The position numbers were made by a program, and so were the translations under genes. From assembly GCA_002298165.1 (NCBI GenBank), contig DBMI01000067.1, forward strand, positions 12,649 through 76,648: 64,000 nt of DNA, written 5' to 3'. Position 1 is the stretch's first letter. Every line of letters starts with the position of its first letter. The notes beneath the pieces are model-generated. The model saw only the letters and a program-made list of their open reading frames with translations. It ran no database searches and had not been told where the DNA came from. Positions 19,775 to 28,577 of this stretch are shown here, piece after piece. Source of the DNA: Desulfarculales bacterium UBA702. GTDB lineage: Bacteria; Desulfobacterota; Syntrophobacteria; Syntrophobacterales; Syntrophobacteraceae.

Positions 19775-21064
19775 TCAATCGCAGCCTTGTCCATGAAGCG
19801 AGTCGCACTCGGGCAGAAAATCAGGGATGCTTTCAAGGCGTACCAAATCATCCCAGCTTTCTCTCCTTCTAATGACGAAGTATCTGTCACCGCTCACCAT
19901 GACCTCAGCAGCCCGGCATCGCGAATTGTAGTTCGATGACATCGAAAACCCGTATGCACCTGCGCTCATCACCGCGAAGTATTCGCCACTCGACGGTTGC
20001 GGCAGCCCGCGATCCTTTGCCAGAAAGTCGCTCGATTCGCAGATCGGGCCGACAAGATCCACCACCTCAGTAGTCTTCTCGGTCCTTTTTACCGGCTGAA
20101 TGAAATGATATGAGCCATAAAGGCTTGGCCTTACCAGATCGTTCATGGCCGCATCAGCAATTACGAAGTTTTTCGCAGGGGTCCGCTTTGTATATAGTAC
20201 CTTGGTTAGGAGTACGCCGGCATTTCCGACTATCACCCGCCCCGGTTCGAAGATGAGCGTGCAAGGCAAGCCTTCGAGTTCTTTCAGAATCGATTCCGCA
20301 TATTCATGAGGCTGGGGCGGCGACTCCTGATCATAAACAATCCCAAGCCCTCCGCCCAGATCCAGGTAGCGGATCTTTATACCTGTTTCCCCGAGGCGCT
20401 CGATGAGGACCCTTACGCGTTTGAGTGCATCGATAAACGGGGCAACCTCGGTCAACTGGCTGCCTATATGGCAATCCACACCCATGATCTCGATATTTTT
20501 GAGGCGCTTTGCCTTCTCGTATGCGCTCATGGCGTTATCTATCGAGATGCCGAATTTATTCTTCTTCATCCCGGTCGAAATGTATGGATGAGTATTGGGG
20601 TCGATATCGGGGTTTACCCGCAGAGCAATCCTTGCCTTTACTCCATTAACACCGGCCCGCTTATCTATGGCATCGAGTTCCTCGATGGACTCGATATTAA
20701 ACATCAGGATATTTTCACGAAGAGCGTAGTCAATTTCCTGAACAGTCTTGCCAACGCCGGAATATACTATACGCTCCGCCGGAATTCCGGCCATTCTGGC
20801 ACGATAAAGCTCCCCACCCGACACTATGTCCATCCCGCCGCCCAGGGAGCCGAAGAGCTTAAGTACGGCGATATTGGAATTTGCCTTTACCGAGTAGCAG
20901 GTCAGGTGAGGGACATCGTTGAAGGCAGAATCGAAAACCGTAAAATGATGACCAAGTGTGGCGCAGCTATAAATATAGCAGGGAGTACCAACTTCCTCCG
21001 CAATAGCGCGCAACGAAACATCCTCACAGTACAGTTCGTCATCTCTATATAGAAAATGATGCAT
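19775..21064 (-). CDS. lysA: Diaminopimelate decarboxylase
   Basis: LysA (429 residues) decarboxylates meso-diaminopimelate to lysine. It is a fold-type III PLP enzyme. Marks are CYSVKANSNIAVLK with the PLP lysine, DIVSGGELYRA, YLDLGGGLGI, and GPICESSDFLAKDR with the catalytic Cys of the partner subunit. The start at ATG 21064 (residues MHHFLYRDDELY) matches the family N-terminus and has GAGG upstream. The frame extends ten codons further to 21094, less plausibly. It heads the lysA-dapFAB-dapL group. Confidence 0.95.
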   Translation of the reverse strand: MHHFLYRDDELYCEDVSLRAIAEEVGTPCYIYSCATLGHHFTVFDSAFNDVPHLTCYSVKANSNIAVLKLFGSLGGGMDIVSGGELYRARMAGIPAERIVYSGVGKTVQEIDYALRENILMFNIESIEELDAIDKRAGVNGVKARIALRVNPDIDPNTHPYISTGMKKNKFGISIDNAMSAYEKAKRLKNIEIMGVDCHIGSQLTEVAPFIDALKRVRVLIERLGETGIKIRYLDLGGGLGIVYDQESPPQPHEYAESILKELEGLPCTLIFEPGRVIVGNAGVLLTKVLYTKRTPAKNFVIADAAMNDLVRPSLYGSYHFIQPVKRTEKTTEVVDLVGPICESSDFLAKDRGLPQPSSGEYFAVMSAGAYGFSMSSNYNSRCRAAEVMVSGDRYFVIRRRESWDDLVRLESIPDFLPECDSLHGQGCD

Positions 21065-21247
21065 CCTTAAAACCTCTTCTAAAACCGTCTGCAACAGCTA
21101 CAAAATTTTGTTGCCGGCATAGCTGTGAACGATTTTTTCCGGAATCGATGCGAATTTTGACTTTCCAGACCACTCGCAAGTCAGGCCCGAACGCTAATCA
21201 AGATCGAGATTGAACCATTCAAAGCGCTCCATACATCTCAGGAGTGC

Positions 21248-22342
21248 TTACTCCAGCAGCAGAGCCCTCATTTCCGCCCATTTCGAGAGCAGGCCTTCTT
21301 TCTGGTCGGCCTGTGAGCTTACAGCCGAAACCGCATAGGAGTATGTCTCTTTTGACTGCACGTTCTTGTCCACGTACGGCGGGTGCTGCAAAGGCTTCGC
21401 GGTAAGGCGAATTATATCCTTCCCCTGGCGCCGGTAAACGTGATACCCGCCGGTCTTCCCCGCACTCTCCGTCCACCTGATTTCGAGAGAGCCCTTTCCC
21501 GGAATTATCCAAACCGAGTTAGGTGGAGGCGGAGCCACGGACTCTGGGGCTTTTCCCAGAATCACTGCAGAAGGATCTCCCAGAACAGTGCCGTTATCTA
21601 CAACCAGAACGGGCACGACCCGATAGCTGTAGCTCTGCTCTGAGGCAACACCCTGGTCAAGAAACGAATTCCCGCTTATCGGTGTGGGCGAAGCATTTTC
21701 CCAGGGTTTTCCTGCGGTCATTCGCTCGATCCTGTACGTCAGTTCGCCCTGAAGATTTTTCCCATGGGCATCCTTGGAAACCGGTTTCCAATTGAGGAGC
21801 ACCCCCTGGGGTTGCGTCGTGGCCGCCACGGAGACCGGCGGCACCGGACCGGGATAGAGCTTGGCAACAGCCGAATTCGACCGCGATACCTGTTTCCCAT
21901 CCTCGTCCTGGACAGTTACCTGATACCTATAAGCACGATATGAGGCAGTATTGGTATCGAGCCAATGGAATCGCTTGTCAGGCGAGAGTGCCCTGGCAGC
22001 CGTCGCGGCATCGATCGTGTGAGCTTCGATCTGGGAGACGGCCGGGCAGTCCGTGCAATTCCGCTTCTCCCACTCAAGTTCTTCTTTCACAACCGACAAA
22101 CGATACTTCCCGCTGGCGATACTATCCGGAATTGTCCACGAGATATCGGCCCCTTTGGTAGTCGCCTGCGCCTGCAGGTCGGAAATCTTCGGAGCGGCCT
22201 TTTCTCCCATCGGGTGTGGAAACATCTTCTTGCCGCACCCGGAGGTTAAGGTCAGTGCCAGACAGATCAGGAGGGCGCCCATTGTTGCCGTGCACCTTGA
22301 GATTACAAAGCCTCTGTTATGGGAACTGTAGAAAGGTCGCAT
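21248..22342 (-). CDS. Predicted lipoprotein with fibronectin type III-like repeats
   Basis: From ATG 22342 the protein has 364 residues. It carries a lipoprotein signal ending LALTLTSGC, so the Cys near residue 36 would be lipidated and the protein exported to the envelope. The rest is a series of about three beta-rich repeats of Fn3 type, each with a GADISW, GVLLNW or SLEIRW strand and a YRYQVTV, YSYRVVP or YSYAVSA strand. No enzymatic motif is seen. ATG 22282 (MGALLICLA) is an alternative start giving a shorter signal. The longest frame begins with a TTG that overlaps the argH stop. Its position just after argH suggests co-transcription. Function unknown. Confidence 0.75.
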   Translation of the reverse strand: MRPFYSSHNRGFVISRCTATMGALLICLALTLTSGCGKKMFPHPMGEKAAPKISDLQAQATTKGADISWTIPDSIASGKYRLSVVKEELEWEKRNCTDCPAVSQIEAHTIDAATAARALSPDKRFHWLDTNTASYRAYRYQVTVQDEDGKQVSRSNSAVAKLYPGPVPPVSVAATTQPQGVLLNWKPVSKDAHGKNLQGELTYRIERMTAGKPWENASPTPISGNSFLDQGVASEQSYSYRVVPVLVVDNGTVLGDPSAVILGKAPESVAPPPPNSVWIIPGKGSLEIRWTESAGKTGGYHVYRRQGKDIIRLTAKPLQHPPYVDKNVQSKETYSYAVSAVSSQADQKEGLLSKWAEMRALLLE

Positions 22343-22389
22343 ACGTGTTGTTATTCCAGTTTCGAGGTTGCTATTATTCAAGTCTCTTA

Positions 22390-23790
22390 TCAACTTTGTC
22401 CCTGCTTTTCTTCGGCATCCAGACGGCTTCGCGCAATCGAAATGGCCTCTTTTACCCGAGAGCCGGCGGTGCCGCCGATAGATGTCCTCCTGTCCACAAC
22501 ACTCGCTATTTCAAGGAAGGGAAACACGTCAGAATCGAATGCTTTGTGAAAAGATTTCAATTCATCCAGAGTTAAATCACAGAGTTCTTTTTGTCCTCGA
22601 ATGCAGAACTGAACTACCTGCCCGACAACATGGTGCGCCTTGCGGAAAGGAACACTCCTTCTTACCAGATAATCAGCGAGATCAGTTGCCAGAGTGAACC
22701 CGCGACTGGCCATCTCGAGCATTTTCTCGTGATTTATGCCGATCTCTGGCAGCAGTTTCGAGAGAAGCCGAAGAGTTAAAATCACTGTGTCGGCAGTATC
22801 GAAAACCGGTTCCTTGTCTTCCTGAAGATCGCGATTATAGGCAAGAGGCAGCCCCTTTGTCAGGGTCAGAAGAGCCGTAAGGTTACCAAATACCCGCCCG
22901 GTTTTACCGCGCATAAGCTCTGGGACGTCCGGGTTCTTTTTCTGGGGCATAATGCTCGAACCCGTGCAGAAAGAGTCACTGATTTCGATGAAACCGAACT
23001 CCGGACTAGACCAGATTATAAGCTCTTCGGCCATGCGGCTAACATGCATCATCAATATGGCTGAAGCCGAACAGAATTCGATCAGGTGATCGCGGTCGCT
23101 CACCGCATCCATGCTGTTGGCGGTTACCCTCGGAAAATTAAGATATCGTGCTGTCCATTCCATATCGATGGGAAACGTAGTCCCGGCTAATGCCGCACTT
23201 CCCAGAGGCATCACGTTTGCTCGGCGTAAAATTTCGCCGAACCTCTCGGAGTCGCGGCTAAACATCTCATGGTAGGCCATCAGGTGATGGGCCATTAGAA
23301 CCGGCTGCGCGTGCTGGAGGTGCGTAAAGCCGGGCATAATCACGTCAATATTCTTCTCGGCCATTTCAAGCAGGGCACGTCTCAGTTCGCGTAGGCGTGA
23401 TCCACACATCCACAGTACGTCCCTCAAGTAGAGCCGCATATCGAGCGCCACCTGGTCGTTGCGGCTCCTCGCCGTGTGCAGTTTCCCCCCTGTTTCGCCG
23501 ATACGCGCGATCAGTTCCTTTTCAATGGCCATATGGATATCTTCCTGAGAAGCATCCATGGTCACCTGCCCTCGTTCGATATCGCGCAATATCTCACCAA
23601 GAGCTTCAACTATCTTCGATGCGTCATCATGCGAGATTATCTCACATTGAGCCAGCATTCGGCAGTGCGCAATACTGCCTTCAATATCATAGCGGTAGAG
23701 CCGGCTATCGAAATGGATTGAAGCGGTATAGTCTTCCACCAGTTTATTGGTGGGCTGATCGAACCGCCCCTGCCACAGTTTTTCGCCCAT
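22390..23790 (-). CDS. argH: Argininosuccinate lyase
   Basis: ArgH (466 residues) splits argininosuccinate into arginine and fumarate. MGEKLWQGRFDQPTN is the standard N-terminus. The fumarase-superfamily motifs are present: TARSRNDQVALDMRLYLRD, MPGFTHLQHAQPVLMAHHLM, and the signature GSSIMPQKKNPD. GGAGCC is upstream of the ATG. argG ends 14 bases before it, so the two form an operon. Confidence 0.96.
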   Translation of the reverse strand: MGEKLWQGRFDQPTNKLVEDYTASIHFDSRLYRYDIEGSIAHCRMLAQCEIISHDDASKIVEALGEILRDIERGQVTMDASQEDIHMAIEKELIARIGETGGKLHTARSRNDQVALDMRLYLRDVLWMCGSRLRELRRALLEMAEKNIDVIMPGFTHLQHAQPVLMAHHLMAYHEMFSRDSERFGEILRRANVMPLGSAALAGTTFPIDMEWTARYLNFPRVTANSMDAVSDRDHLIEFCSASAILMMHVSRMAEELIIWSSPEFGFIEISDSFCTGSSIMPQKKNPDVPELMRGKTGRVFGNLTALLTLTKGLPLAYNRDLQEDKEPVFDTADTVILTLRLLSKLLPEIGINHEKMLEMASRGFTLATDLADYLVRRSVPFRKAHHVVGQVVQFCIRGQKELCDLTLDELKSFHKAFDSDVFPFLEIASVVDRRTSIGGTAGSRVKEAISIARSRLDAEEKQGQS

Positions 23791-23803
23791 TTACAAAGGC
23801 TCC

Positions 23804-25027
23804 TTAGCTTGATTTCAGCGGCTGCTGGCCACCCTTCCTGACCAGTGCCTCAATTCGCAGCCGCAGACCAAGCAGCCGGATAAAACCGGTCGCCTCGTCC
23901 TGGCGGTAAACATCGTCTTCTTCAAAAGTCGCGAAGCTCGGCTGATAGAGCGAGCGCTCTGCTTTTCGGCCTATCACCGTGCAATTGCCCTTGTAGAGCT
24001 TAAGACGCGCAGTTCCGGAAACGGACTCCTGCGACAGGTCCATCATGCTCTGCAGGTAGCGCATCTCGGGCGAATACCAAAAACCGTTATAGATCAACCG
24101 GGAATAATCCGAAATCAGGCTGTCTCGAAGGTGCATGACCTCACGATCCATTGTGATGGACTCGACAGCCATGTGCGCGGAGCGCATAATGGTGCCGCCA
24201 GGGGTTTCATAAACTCCGCGTGATTTCATACCAACAAAGCGGTTTTCTACCAGATCAACACGCCCGATTCCATGTCTGCCGCCAATCTTGTTCAGGAAGC
24301 CCAAAATGCCTGCCGGGCTCATTTGTTCGCCGTCAATCGCAACCGGATTGCCTTTCTCGAAAGATATTTCCACGATCTCAGGCTGCTCGGGTGCTTCCCT
24401 CGGGTCGGCCGTCAAAATGAACATTTTCGGATCCGGCTCTACCCAGGGATCTTCGAGAATACCGCCCTCGTAGCTTATGTGGAGCATATTCCGGTCGCAA
24501 CTGTAAGGTTTTTCCTTCGTTACCGGGACGGGTATGCCATGCCTTTTTGCAAAAGCAATGAGATCGCTCCTGGATTTAAGGTCCCATTCTCGCCAGGGTG
24601 CAATCACCTTGATATCCGGCCGGAGCGCCATATAAGCCAATTCGAAGCGTACCTGGTCGTTGCCCTTCCCCGTGGCTCCATGACTTACCGCATCAGCACC
24701 CTCATCGATTGCGATCTCTATCTGTTTTTTCGCAATAAGCGGCCGCGCAATCGAAGTGCCAAGAAGATACTGACCTTCGTAAATCGCATTGGCGCGGAAG
24801 GCCGGGAATACAAAGTCCCGCACGAATTCTTCCCGAAGGTCTTCGATTCGGGCCTTAACAGCCCCAGTCTCAAGCGCTTTTTTATGAACTCCATCGAGCT
24901 CGTCGCCCTGCCCGAGATCGGCGGCAAAGGCTACTACTTCGCAACTGTATTTTTCGATCAGCCATTTGAGAATAATTGAGGTGTCGAGTCCACCTGAATA
25001 AGCAAGAACAACTTTTTTAACGCTCAT
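23804..25027 (-). CDS. argG: Argininosuccinate synthase
   Basis: ArgG (407 residues) joins citrulline and aspartate using ATP. The nucleotide-binding AYSGGLDTSIILKWL is at the N-terminus, SHGATGKGNDQVRFE near residue 117, and GRHGIGRVDLVENRFVGMKS near 270. AGGAA lies upstream of ATG 25025-25027. The 162-base gap before argF holds repeats (see 25041-25190). Confidence 0.96.
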   Translation of the reverse strand: MSVKKVVLAYSGGLDTSIILKWLIEKYSCEVVAFAADLGQGDELDGVHKKALETGAVKARIEDLREEFVRDFVFPAFRANAIYEGQYLLGTSIARPLIAKKQIEIAIDEGADAVSHGATGKGNDQVRFELAYMALRPDIKVIAPWREWDLKSRSDLIAFAKRHGIPVPVTKEKPYSCDRNMLHISYEGGILEDPWVEPDPKMFILTADPREAPEQPEIVEISFEKGNPVAIDGEQMSPAGILGFLNKIGGRHGIGRVDLVENRFVGMKSRGVYETPGGTIMRSAHMAVESITMDREVMHLRDSLISDYSRLIYNGFWYSPEMRYLQSMMDLSQESVSGTARLKLYKGNCTVIGRKAERSLYQPSFATFEEDDVYRQDEATGFIRLLGLRLRIEALVRKGGQQPLKSS

Positions 25028-25040
25028 TTTACAATTCCTG

Positions 25041-25190
25041 TTTCGGGTTGCGCGTTTCGTGTTGCGGGTTGCGCCTTAGGTCTTGCGAGTTATAAATTAC
25101 GGGTTAAGAACATTTTGGGCTCAGATTGGGAGTATAGACAATGCAGTTCCGAAACCGAAAACACGTAACCCGGAACCCGCAACCCGCAAT
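25041..25190. repeat. Direct and inverted CGGGTTGCG-type repeats between argF and argG
   Basis: CGGGTTGCG occurs at about 25044 and again at about 25065 on the plus strand, with related CGGGTTA at about 25100. The complementary series (AACCCGGAACCCGCAACCCGCAAT) occupies about 25167-25190. The two sets could fold the intergenic RNA into a long imperfect hairpin. I know of no function. Confidence 0.6.
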
Positions 25191-26104
25191 CAAGATCCTA
25201 TAAGCCGATCCAGCAGTGCCATCTGCAGGTGAAGCCGATTTTCCGCCTGATCGAAAACAACTGACTGCCGGCCTTCCAAAACATCTTCGGATATCTCTTC
25301 ACCACGGTGCGCCGGGAGGCAATGCAGCACTATCGCGTGGTGAGGCGCCGCAGCGAGAAGCCTCGAATTCACCTGGTAGTCTCGGAAAGCATTGCGGCGT
25401 TTTTCCGCCTCGTCTTCCTGCCCCATGCTGGCCCATACGTCGGTATAGATAGCATCCGCGCCCTCGACGGCTTTAATTGCATCTTTTACCAGGGATATCT
25501 TTCCCCCGCCATGCGCCCTGGCCCATTTGACAACACCCTCTTCGGGTTCGTAGCCCTCGGGACACGCCAAATTCAGCGTGAATCCCAGAATCGCCGCGGC
25601 ATATATCCATGAATTGGCGACATTGTTGCCATCACCAACCCAAGCGACGGTGATGCCTTCCAGCGAGCCGCGTTTCTCCTTTATGGTTAAAAGATCAGCA
25701 AGCACCTGGCATGGGTGCGAGTGGTCGGTAAGTGCATTGACTACAGGAATCGATGCAAACCGGGCAAGCTCCTCGACGTCCTGTTGCGCGAAGGTTCGGA
25801 TCACGATTGCGTCTATATAGCGCTCAAGCACACGCGCCATGTCAGAAAGTGGCTCTTTTCGCGAAATCTGCGTATCCTGGGCGGTCATGAACATTGCCTG
25901 TCCGCCTAGCCGATAAACCGCGGCCTCGAAGGAGACACGTGTTCGGGTGGACGGTTTAACGAAAATCAGGCCAACAATTTTCCCCGAAAGCGAACGGCGC
26001 AGCGTCCCTTTTGCAAGCTCGGCCTTCATTCTTTCGGCCGCATCCACCAATTCAAATATTTCAGCGCGGGACAGATCGCGTAACGAAAGCAGATCGCGCA
26101 TCAT
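25190..26104 (-). CDS. argF: Ornithine carbamoyltransferase
   Basis: ArgF (304 residues) makes citrulline from ornithine and carbamoyl phosphate. The carbamoyl-phosphate motif FVKPSTRTRVSFE is near residue 50, NALTDHSHPCQVLADLL near 125, and the ornithine-loop HCLPAHRGEEI near 263. The start overlaps the argD stop (ATGATG at 26104-26099). Whether it is anabolic or catabolic is not decided by sequence, but the neighbours argD, argG and argH point to biosynthesis. Confidence 0.96.
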   Translation of the reverse strand: MMRDLLSLRDLSRAEIFELVDAAERMKAELAKGTLRRSLSGKIVGLIFVKPSTRTRVSFEAAVYRLGGQAMFMTAQDTQISRKEPLSDMARVLERYIDAIVIRTFAQQDVEELARFASIPVVNALTDHSHPCQVLADLLTIKEKRGSLEGITVAWVGDGNNVANSWIYAAAILGFTLNLACPEGYEPEEGVVKWARAHGGGKISLVKDAIKAVEGADAIYTDVWASMGQEDEAEKRRNAFRDYQVNSRLLAAAPHHAIVLHCLPAHRGEEISEDVLEGRQSVVFDQAENRLHLQMALLDRLIGS

Positions 26105-27291
26105 TTGACTTCCCTTTCAAATATTCCATTGAGCACGTCTATCAGCCGGTCAACTTCCGGGCGACCGGCGATAAGCGGCGGAACGAATCTCAAGACGGTC
26201 TCGTGAGTACAATTTATTATTACGCCGGCATCAAGGCATTTACTGACGAACGGGGCCCCCGGGATGTCGAGCTCGATTCCCATCATCAGGCCCCTGCCGC
26301 GGACTTCCTTTATAAAAGGATAACGTTGTTTAAGCTCACCAAGGCGACTGTGGAGATAAGCGCCGGTCTCGCGCACCCCATTCAGGAAATCCGGATTGGA
26401 GAGTATCCCGAGTGTGGCAAGAGCTGCATTGGCAACCAGTGGACCGCCCCCGAAAGTTGTGGCGTGGGTCCCGGGCACGAAAGCTTTGGCGGCCTCCTCG
26501 GTCGCCAGCATGGCACCCATCGGAAGGCCGTTTGCCAAAGCCTTTGCCAGAGTCATTACATCGGGAGTTATCCCTTCCTGTTCATAGGCAAAAAGGCTAC
26601 CCGTTCTCCCCAGCCCCGACTGGACTTCGTCGAAAATGAGCAGAAGATTTTTCTTTACACAAAGTGCCCTAAGTTCCCTGAAATACCAAGGCGAGGCAAA
26701 GTTGAGTCCGCCTTCCCCCTGCACCGGCTCGACCAATACGGCACAGGTCTTGTCGGTTATCGCGGCATCAACAGCCTCGATAGAATTGAAATCTACATAG
26801 GTGAAACCTTCGACCAGGGGCTCGAATCCGTTATGGACCTTGCTCTGCCCGGTTGCGGACAGCGTTGCCAGAGTACGTCCATGAAAGGAATTCTTCATGG
26901 TGATTATGTGGAACCTGCCGGGTCCGAAATGGTCCCAACTATATTTTCTTGCTAACTTTATTGCGGCCTCATTGGCTTCAGCACCGCTGTTGGAAAAAAA
27001 CACCTTATCTGCAAAAGATAATCGTGTCAATTCCGCGGCAAGTTCAACCTGAGGGTAGGTATAGAAAAGGTTCGAGACATGAACCAGTTCTTCCGCGCTA
27101 CTGGCGATTGCACGGGTGACCGCCGGATGGCAGTGACCGAGGTTGCACACGGCGATCCCGGCAAGGAAATCCAGGTATTCTTTCCCGGAATCATCCCACA
27201 GCCTGCAGCCATCACCCTTCACGAAAGCAACTGGCGTCCTTGTGTACGTATTGAAAATATTTTCATGACATTGCTGTTTTATATCCCGCAT
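26101..27291 (-). CDS. argD: Acetylornithine aminotransferase
   Basis: A 396-residue class III PLP aminotransferase. FLAGIAVCNLGHCHP, FSNSGAEANEAAIKLAR, NSFHGRTLATLSATGQ, LIFDEVQSGLGRTG and MTLAKALANGLPMGA (PLP lysine) are all typical. In arginine synthesis it transfers an amino group from glutamate to N-acetylglutamate semialdehyde. In some organisms the same enzyme also acts in lysine synthesis, but the presence of dapL makes that unnecessary. The stop overlaps argF by four bases. Confidence 0.95.
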   Translation of the reverse strand: MRDIKQQCHENIFNTYTRTPVAFVKGDGCRLWDDSGKEYLDFLAGIAVCNLGHCHPAVTRAIASSAEELVHVSNLFYTYPQVELAAELTRLSFADKVFFSNSGAEANEAAIKLARKYSWDHFGPGRFHIITMKNSFHGRTLATLSATGQSKVHNGFEPLVEGFTYVDFNSIEAVDAAITDKTCAVLVEPVQGEGGLNFASPWYFRELRALCVKKNLLLIFDEVQSGLGRTGSLFAYEQEGITPDVMTLAKALANGLPMGAMLATEEAAKAFVPGTHATTFGGGPLVANAALATLGILSNPDFLNGVRETGAYLHSRLGELKQRYPFIKEVRGRGLMMGIELDIPGAPFVSKCLDAGVIINCTHETVLRFVPPLIAGRPEVDRLIDVLNGIFEREVK

Positions 27292-27328
27292 ACCCTCATC
27301 CGTCCATCTATATAGGAAAATATATTTT

Positions 27329-27352
27329 AAAGGCGGGCCTTCACCCGCCTTT
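27329..27352 (-). terminator. Hairpin between argB and argD
   Basis: AAAGGCGGG at 27329-27337 and CCCGCCTTT at 27344-27352 form a perfect 9-bp stem with a six-base loop. On the minus strand it is followed by AAAATATATTTT rather than a pure U-tract, so termination may be inefficient. It lies 95 bases after argB and 37 bases before argD, so it could separate the two transcripts. Confidence 0.45.
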
Positions 27353-27447
27353 AGGCTTCAATCCACTTCGCGAATCCTAAATCCAGGGTCTACTAACTTC
27401 GGCTGGATAATCATTTCCCCACTGGGTCCCGATTTCCGGCCTCCAGG

Positions 27448-28326
27448 CTAGCGATACTCGAGGATCTCGGTCCCAACGCCGGAATCGGTAAAGAGTTCGA
27501 GCAGAATAGCGTGCGGTTGACGGCCGTCTATAATGTGTACTTTGCCGGTCCCGGCCTTCAAAGCATCGATGGCGCACTGCACTTTCGGGACCATGCCGCC
27601 GCGCAGCGTCTGCTCACGCATTCCCTCCTCGGCTTCCGCAATTGTCATGCTCGATACCAGGTTTCCATTACCGTCCAGTACGCCGGCAACATCGGTCATC
27701 AGCAGTAGCTTGGCTGCTCCAAGCGAGCCGGCCAGAGCGCCGGCAACCAGATCGGCATTTATATTGTACGTCTCACCCTCATCTCCCACTCCGACCGGCG
27801 CAATTACCGGAATGATACTGCTCTGTTCGAGTGTTTTAAGGATGTCGAGGTTAATGCGGGCCACTTCGCCCACCAGACCAATGTCGATGATCTCGGTGGG
27901 CCTGTCGTCTCCTGTGTCGCGGTAAATTTTAAGTTTCCTGGCCTCGATGAGCCTGCCGTCTTTGCCGCTAAGTCCTATCGCGCATCCGCCCTGACGATTT
28001 ATGAGCGAAACGATTTCCTTGTTAACCTTTCCCGCGAGCACCATTTCCACGACATCCATCGTGTCGGCATCAGTAACACGCATTCCATCGTGGAATTCGC
28101 TTTTCTTGCCCATCCGCCTTAGCATCTCGCCTATCTGAGGTCCTCCACCGTGCACCACAACGGGATTGATCCCGATGTATTTCATCAGCACTATGTCCTT
28201 GGCGAAGCTATTCTTGAGTTCATCGGCAACCATCGCATGCCCGCCGTACTTAATTACGACAGTTTTCTGGTAAAACCGGCGAATGTAAGGCAGCGCCTCA
28301 ATCAGGATTTTGGCTATCTCGCTCAT
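27448..28326 (-). CDS. argB: Acetylglutamate kinase
   Basis: From ATG 28326 the protein has 292 residues beginning MSEIAKILIEALPYIRRF, the family N-terminus. VIKYGGHAMV, VVHGGGPQIG, IALVAPVGVG-like VIAPVGVGDEGETYNINAD and GGMVPKVQCAIDAL are conserved nucleotide and substrate segments. It phosphorylates N-acetylglutamate and is commonly feedback-inhibited by arginine when the N-terminal helix is present, as it is here. The frame continues 13 codons upstream to a GTG at 28365, but that part coincides with a terminator hairpin, which favours the shorter start. Confidence 0.95.
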   Translation of the reverse strand: MSEIAKILIEALPYIRRFYQKTVVIKYGGHAMVADELKNSFAKDIVLMKYIGINPVVVHGGGPQIGEMLRRMGKKSEFHDGMRVTDADTMDVVEMVLAGKVNKEIVSLINRQGGCAIGLSGKDGRLIEARKLKIYRDTGDDRPTEIIDIGLVGEVARINLDILKTLEQSSIIPVIAPVGVGDEGETYNINADLVAGALAGSLGAAKLLLMTDVAGVLDGNGNLVSSMTIAEAEEGMREQTLRGGMVPKVQCAIDALKAGTGKVHIIDGRQPHAILLELFTDSGVGTEILEYR

Positions 28327-28335
28327 ATCGGCCCC

Positions 28336-28379
28336 AAAAAATGAAAAAAGATCCTCCGTTTCCACCTAAGGCGGAGGAT
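28336..28379 (-). terminator. Rho-independent terminator just upstream of argB
   Basis: On the minus strand ATCCTCCG (28379-28372) and CGGAGGAT (28358-28351) form a perfect 8-bp stem, followed by a run of six T and then a second run of T (28349-28336). This is a standard intrinsic terminator. It lies about 200 bases downstream of the triple-PAS gene and ten bases before the argB start. It may end the PAS transcript or act as an attenuator of argB. Confidence 0.7.
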
Positions 28380-28577
28380 TGACAAACAGAATGACGCTTA
28401 TCCTGGATTCCGAATTTAAAGGATTGGGGTGAGGTTTTCAAACGAAATATTCGAAAGGCGAGTAAAACAAAATACTTCACGTACCTGGTGCTTCGACGTC
28501 TCGCATTTTTTTCAGTTTTCAGGATAGTCCCATTTGCACTGCAAAAAAATGTCGGCGAGATGTGCTACAACTCACAG

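Noticed and set aside
21095..21247. Possible lysine riboswitch (L box) or other leader around lysA
   Set aside because: The conserved lysine-riboswitch core is not visible on the minus strand; no terminator-antiterminator pair was found.
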